Shown one piece after another: positions 13,001 to 19,000 of a DNA stretch of 22,430 nt (the stretch's first letter is position 1; each line of letters starts with the position of its first letter). Source of the stretch: Mnemiopsis leidyi. Its lineage: Eukaryota > Ctenophora > Tentaculata > Lobata > Bolinopsidae. Location: the NCBI GenBank assembly GCA_000226015.1, contig JH152952.1:149773-172202 (forward strand), given 5' to 3'. The notes beneath the pieces are model-generated. The model did no database searches and had not been told where the DNA came from. It saw only the letters and a program-made list of their open reading frames with translations. The position numbers were made by a program, and so were the translations under genes.

Positions 13001-16000
13001 AAAGCATGGTAACCAGCCAATCATCGAGCTCAAAGCATGTGTACTAGCCAATCATGGAGCTCCAAGCATGGGTACTAGCCAATCATGGAGCTCCAAGCAT
13101 AGTAACCAACAACTTATCAAGCTCAAAGCATAGTAACCATCCGATCATCGCGCTCCAAGCATGGTTACCAGCCAATCATCGCGCTCCAAGCATGGTTACT
13201 AGCCAATCATCGCGCTTCAAGCATGGTTACTAGCCAATCATCGCACTCCAAGCATGGGTAGTAGCCAATCATCGCGCTCCAAGCATAGTTAACAGCCAAT
13301 CATCGAGCTCCAAGCATAGCAACAAATAAGAACTCACCTTACAATCACGTGACAGCTTGTTTTCCTTGGATTCCGCGTCCTCGAGGTCGTCTTGAGCTTT
13401 CCTTAGATCTCCCTTCAGATCTCTACACTCGTTCTCATGAATTGTAGCCTGAAGCGAGTAAATTATAATATCAGACAGGTTGATGCTTCTTACCTGTATT
13501 TCTATGCATGGACTATAGATCACGTGGAAAACACGTGAATTCACGTCGTGAAAGTTAAGCTGAAAATTGTAGTTAACGTGATGAGAAGGCGAGTGTCCTG
13601 ACGTTCTTTCTAACTTCAAATGTTCTTATCCGAGCCTAGAATACAGAAATTTACCGCACATGCTATATTATAGCTTAAATACGGAAATTTACCGGACCTG
13701 CTTTTTCAGAGCAAGTATAGCTTGACGGACACTCTCTACATCAACTCCCTGTTCGTCCGCCGGAAGCTGCGCGTGCGGTGAAGCGCTGCGCGTAGTGCTC
13801 TCTGTGTACTCTACGTCCGTACTTTCTCCTTCGTCGTTCAATGTCAACTTTACACGTGGAACGGTCACTTGTATTCCTGGAGGGAGAATGTTGGTTAACA
13901 CGTTAACCGTGACACATTACACGTGACACACAACACATGAGACACAATACGTGACACACAACACGTGGCACACAACAGTGACAGACAACACGTGACACAT
14001 TTCACGTGACAAACCTGGTAATGTTGCGTGCAACATCGATACGAGATGAGAAAGTTTGCCCTGCAAGTTGCGTCTCATTCTCTCTCTCTTCATCAGCTCC
14101 TTATCAGCAAGGTCATGTGAGTCTTCGGCTGCCGTCAAACTTATCTGAGTTTGTTGGAGTTATGAAAGCAAGTGACTGTACCACGTTTACAGCATAGTTT
14201 AAGTTTTAAACCTGAAACGTGAAAATTTGAAACATAAAAGTGCCGCATTAGCAATGTGGCGCAGTGGCGCAGTCGGTTAAATCGTCTGTCTGCTAATCGA
14301 AAGGTTCGATTTCCAGTTGTGGCACTGGCCATGGGGTGAGCGTCACTGATTTTCAGCTAAGGATTTCGTCGGATCTTTGCAGCCGCACGGTCCACCCAGC
14401 CAAATGCTCGAGAAATCGAGTGTGAGGGTTAAATAAGTAGCTGCCCATTGCAGCTACTCACTTCTCACTACTGACGTTTCACTACGGACAATTCACCTCG
14501 AGTTCGCGACGTTCACTCTCCAAGTCCCTGACCAAGTTGTTCAGCTCCGTTATCTTCCTGTTTGCTTTCTCTGCTTCCTCCTCGGCACATTCTCGTGTGT
14601 AGTTCAACGAGCCTGGAAGTTTGCGTCAATCAGCAACCAACAGAGAAAAGAAGGGGTAAACCGATCGGTTATATCACGTGAAAGTGTTGTGTGATATTTA
14701 TTGTTCGTATCTTACTTTTTGTTGTTCAATCACTGCCACATGGCACGCAAGATTTGTGGCCCCTCCCCGAAAATACCTTCCTGAATTCATTGAACTTGGA
14801 GTTACAATAAACATAAAAATTCTGAGAAAGAGTCGTCATTTTTGACCTGAATGGACCAATTAGAAGTCAGATACGACCAATACATTAACCTAGCTCGTTT
14901 GACTGACCAATCAATATAAAAATGTTCTGTCATTTGTTGCAATGAAATTCTGAAGCAGAATTAATGCGTTCACTACATTTACATCTTACGCGTGAGCCTA
15001 ACTGCCAATTAATCAATCCCGAAAGGGAAATAAGAAGCAACAATTACGCAGGGCAATGGAGAAAGGTATTTTGGGAGTTACATATTTGTGGTACCATGTG
15101 ACAGCGATTACTCAATGTAAAATAAGGAGCAGCCAATCGATATAAAGCAATGGTGTCACGTGAAAAAGACGTTACCTGTCCCCTAATAACTTTCTCAATA
15201 ATATGTAATCGGTAATGCCAACAGAAGTATTATGTCATTGTGTTAGTTGGGATCATAATTCATCAGTCACGTGATTGCGTAGCGCCCTTTACTGGAAGTC
15301 AAAGCAAAGGTGGACTTACGAAATATATTATAGACAGATTAGCAGGTCAGCTGACAGCTTTTCATATGGGTAAATTCCCAGACTAACAGCATGATTCGTT
15401 TAAAGCTGTTCGATGCAGCTTGAAACTTGATCAAAGGAGGCAGACAAAGTTGCCATGGGAGGTTATATTCAAAGAGGCGAGACTTTCGCTGGATGAAACT
15501 ACAAAGGAAGGGATGGCGTTAAAGCTGCAGAACTAAGCCCTAATGGTGGGAATCTGGAAACAGGGCTGGAGTATATATACTGGCGTTCAGAGCCCTAAAA
15601 CTAAATTCAGTTTCGTCTGCTTAGCTAAGTTTACGAGTCAAACAACCCTGAAAACATGATGACCACTTCCACGGCAGTTTTCATGATTATTTGTGGACTC
15701 TTTGTCCAACATACGACTTCACAATCAACTCTGGATCCCTCTACCTCTTATCACATAGCAAAACAGGAAAAGACCATGAAAGCACGAGAGGTCACTGAAA
15801 CCGGAAACAAGTTCTGTTTGTCTCTGCTACTCAACGAGGACCAACTCAAGGCAGAGTTAATTAGATGCTGCATGGAGAAGAAGCTGTCTGGAGCGAAGAG
15901 TGAAGAGGAAGAATCGGAGAAGATTTTTTCATCCGACCCGGAAGACCAAGAGTGGATTAGGAAGATGGCCAGGAAGCAGCAGCATATCCTTGCAAGACTG

Positions 16001-19000
16001 AGAATGTTGAAATTTGAAGAAAATTGACGTCGATGAGGATTATATGAACAATTACAATGATTGGTGTGGCGCTGTATTGCTTTAGAACGGGTTAAAGGCA
16101 GTATCAAACTCGCAGCTTTTGAGGTATAATACCTTTTTTGTTTTTTGCTTTGTCTTTTTGTCTTTAACGGCCTTTAATGCTTCGTTTTATATAATAGCAT
16201 GGTAATTTATCGAAATTCAGAAGAAAGAACGCATTTATTCTAAAATGAAATCTAAATACATGTGATTTGATGCTTGTTTTGTAAGTAAAAATATATCATA
16301 TATTGTAATTATTTGTAATTAGTTGTAATGGTTACATCGTTCGTTTCATTTCTTCAGACAAATCAATCTACAATTAAAAGATGAAACTCTCGCGTTTTAA
16401 TTTCCTTAAAATATCCTTTATATTAGTGTTCCCTTAAAATCCTCTCACTCCTCACTCCTCATAACTTACTCTATTTAGTATGTACTAGTGCAATTAAATA
16501 TTACTTGCACAATCATTATATATATATATACATATAGAGAATTGCCACCTAACCCGAGATTAGTATTCCCAAGGTTTACCACATAGTTAGAAACAAACTC
16601 ACAAAGTAAAACTTCAAACCCCGGAAAGGTTGATAATTCCGAAATGTTTTCTCGTCCATAAACCATATTTTACATGTTACTGAACACTAAATACCGGTAT
16701 TTGGCGGGTCCCCATTTGGACGTTTTATTGTAATTAGGTAATAAATTAGTACATCAATTAATAAGCACAAAGACAAACCGTCTGATTTTATAAGAGCTTC
16801 CTCGTAGTCCCTCTGCTTGGCTTTCAAAGTTGCGTTCTCTGCTTGAGCATCCTCCAGCTCAAACCTACAGGACAGTTATAACTATGTTACAGGTTTGAGC
16901 ATCCTCCAGCTCAAACCTACAGGACAGTTACAACTATGTTACAGGTTTGAGCATCCTCCAGCTCAAACCTACAGGACAGTTATAACTATGTTACAGGTTT
17001 GAGCATCCTCCAGCTCAAACCTACAGGACAGTTACAACTATGTTACAGGTTTGAGCATCCTCCAGCTCAAACATACAGGACAGTTGCAACTATGTTACAG
17101 GTTTGAGCATCCTCTAGCTCAAACCTACAGTACAGTAACAACTATGTTACAGGTGAAATGAACATATGAACTTACGAAGAAACAGGTGGAATGAACAGCT
17201 GAACTTATGAAGAAACTTACACATAAAATTTATAGTAGTAGAAAATCATCACGGTATTGAATATCATCTCGAGGAAGCATCGAAAAATTAACAGATACGA
17301 AATAGCACCATTATCAAACATACCAATATCTTAGTAGATCTAGCCATTTTATATACAAGGTTCATTTAACGAAAAAAGTAATGCAAGATAAAAATTGTAT
17401 CCCCACAACACCAACCTAATCTGCTGAACCTCCTTGCTGAGTTCCCCTATTTTCCTGCGGCTCTCTTCCCTCGCCAGGTCACGGGAATACATCGCGTCGC
17501 TCTGTTCAGTCACGCGCGCGTGTAACTTATCATTCTCTTCTTGTAGTACCCTACAGTCGGAGATGGAGATTTAGTTACAGTAGAGTATAGACTGAGGAAA
17601 ATTTTATCCCCGGAGTTTTTGAAACCATTAAAACTTAACACGGTTAAAATCGTTGAAATGGGCAGAATCGGAATTTCGGAGGTCCAATAATGTCCCACTT
17701 TGTTTTGCGTTTATTCTCCCATAAAGGCGAAACTTTTAGGCAAACGATGTCACGATGAGACAAAAACAAATATACAATTTCAGTACATTCTTTGAGTTGT
17801 GAAATTATTGAGGCCCAGTAGAACGCTATTACTTGACATTGCCTCAAGAGCTGTAACTTCTTAATTCCAGCTCACTTAGTTACTTAATTGAAACGTTTGC
17901 TTATCTTTTTCGGGATAAGATAGAAAACTATGAATATTCATACGAATGAATTTTCGACTGATTTACTCGCGCCCACCTTTACGTGTTCGTAACTTAAACC
18001 TGTCATAAAATCTTCGTGTAAGAGATATGCATGCTGTGTTGCTGATCAATGACGATCAGTAAAATAATCATGGATCAGAAACTGTAAAAGGGAGACAAAA
18101 CTGGGAGAAAGTTGAACGCGACTGGTTGACAAAAAAGCATAACATGGAAACGTAACATTAAGCTATAGGCACTAGCATGGAAAAGAAAGCACCAGATTTC
18201 CACCTCGCGGTTCGAAAAAAAGATCACTTAGGATGAAACAATTTTCAAAACAATGAATAGGAAAAACAGCAAATCTGGGGTGCTAGCATGCAGCTTACTG
18301 CAAAACCCAACAAAATAGTCCAACTGCATAGTGTTACATCGATTTGAGGAGAGCAAGAGTGCTGAGTGACCATGGCAACGCCAGTCCTAGAGCCACCTAG
18401 GTCACATAATATGTGATAGCTGGGTCGTCTTGGTTACCACTGGTATTGGTTACCAGATATGATTAATGTATTGGAATCGTTCCATCATGCCTAGAGGAGT
18501 AATTTGATATTTGATACCCTTGGATGTCAATTATATATCTGTCACGGTTAGTTAGAAATTAATTACAGAAAGTTACTGATATTGTTAAAGGCTTAAAAGA
18601 AACAGTCGTCTCTAGGCAAATCATAGAGTTCAAGAAACTTTATAAGCCGTTAATGAAATTATTGCATGCTCTGATGCAAAAGTGGAGCACTTTTTATACG
18701 GCGATCTGCACATGATAGTTCATAGATCTTACATGTAATCGTCGGCCGAAGGTCAAAACTATCTAATATAACATAGATACGAGGAGCTTTAAAAAGTTGG
18801 AAAAAAGGATTTTATGCATTTAGGACAAAAAGGACCCTATGCAGCTTGAATTCCCGAGATAGCAAAACCAATTTGGAGATAGGGTTTTATGTAAAATCAG
18901 GGCCAACCAACTGCTCAAATAAAAAACAAGACAGTTTGCCTTATTTCAAAAACTGTGCAATAGATCGGCTTTTACGTCAAATTTGAAACCCCCCGTTAAA

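Noticed and set aside
12838-13320. CRISPR-like array
   Set aside because: Units are contiguous and degenerate, with no unique spacers, and the setting is a eukaryotic intron.
13494-13559. A 66-nt open block with acceptor TTTTCAG and strong donor GTAAGA between exons 9 and 10, phase-neutral
   Set aside because: The peptide (LNFHDVNSRVFHVIYS and onward) has no heptads and does not fit the coiled coil on either side. It remains a possible cassette exon only if transcripts show it.
14256-14332. Functional tRNA gene
   Set aside because: A and B boxes are present, but the acceptor and T stems do not pair well and the sequence continues into a SINE-like body.
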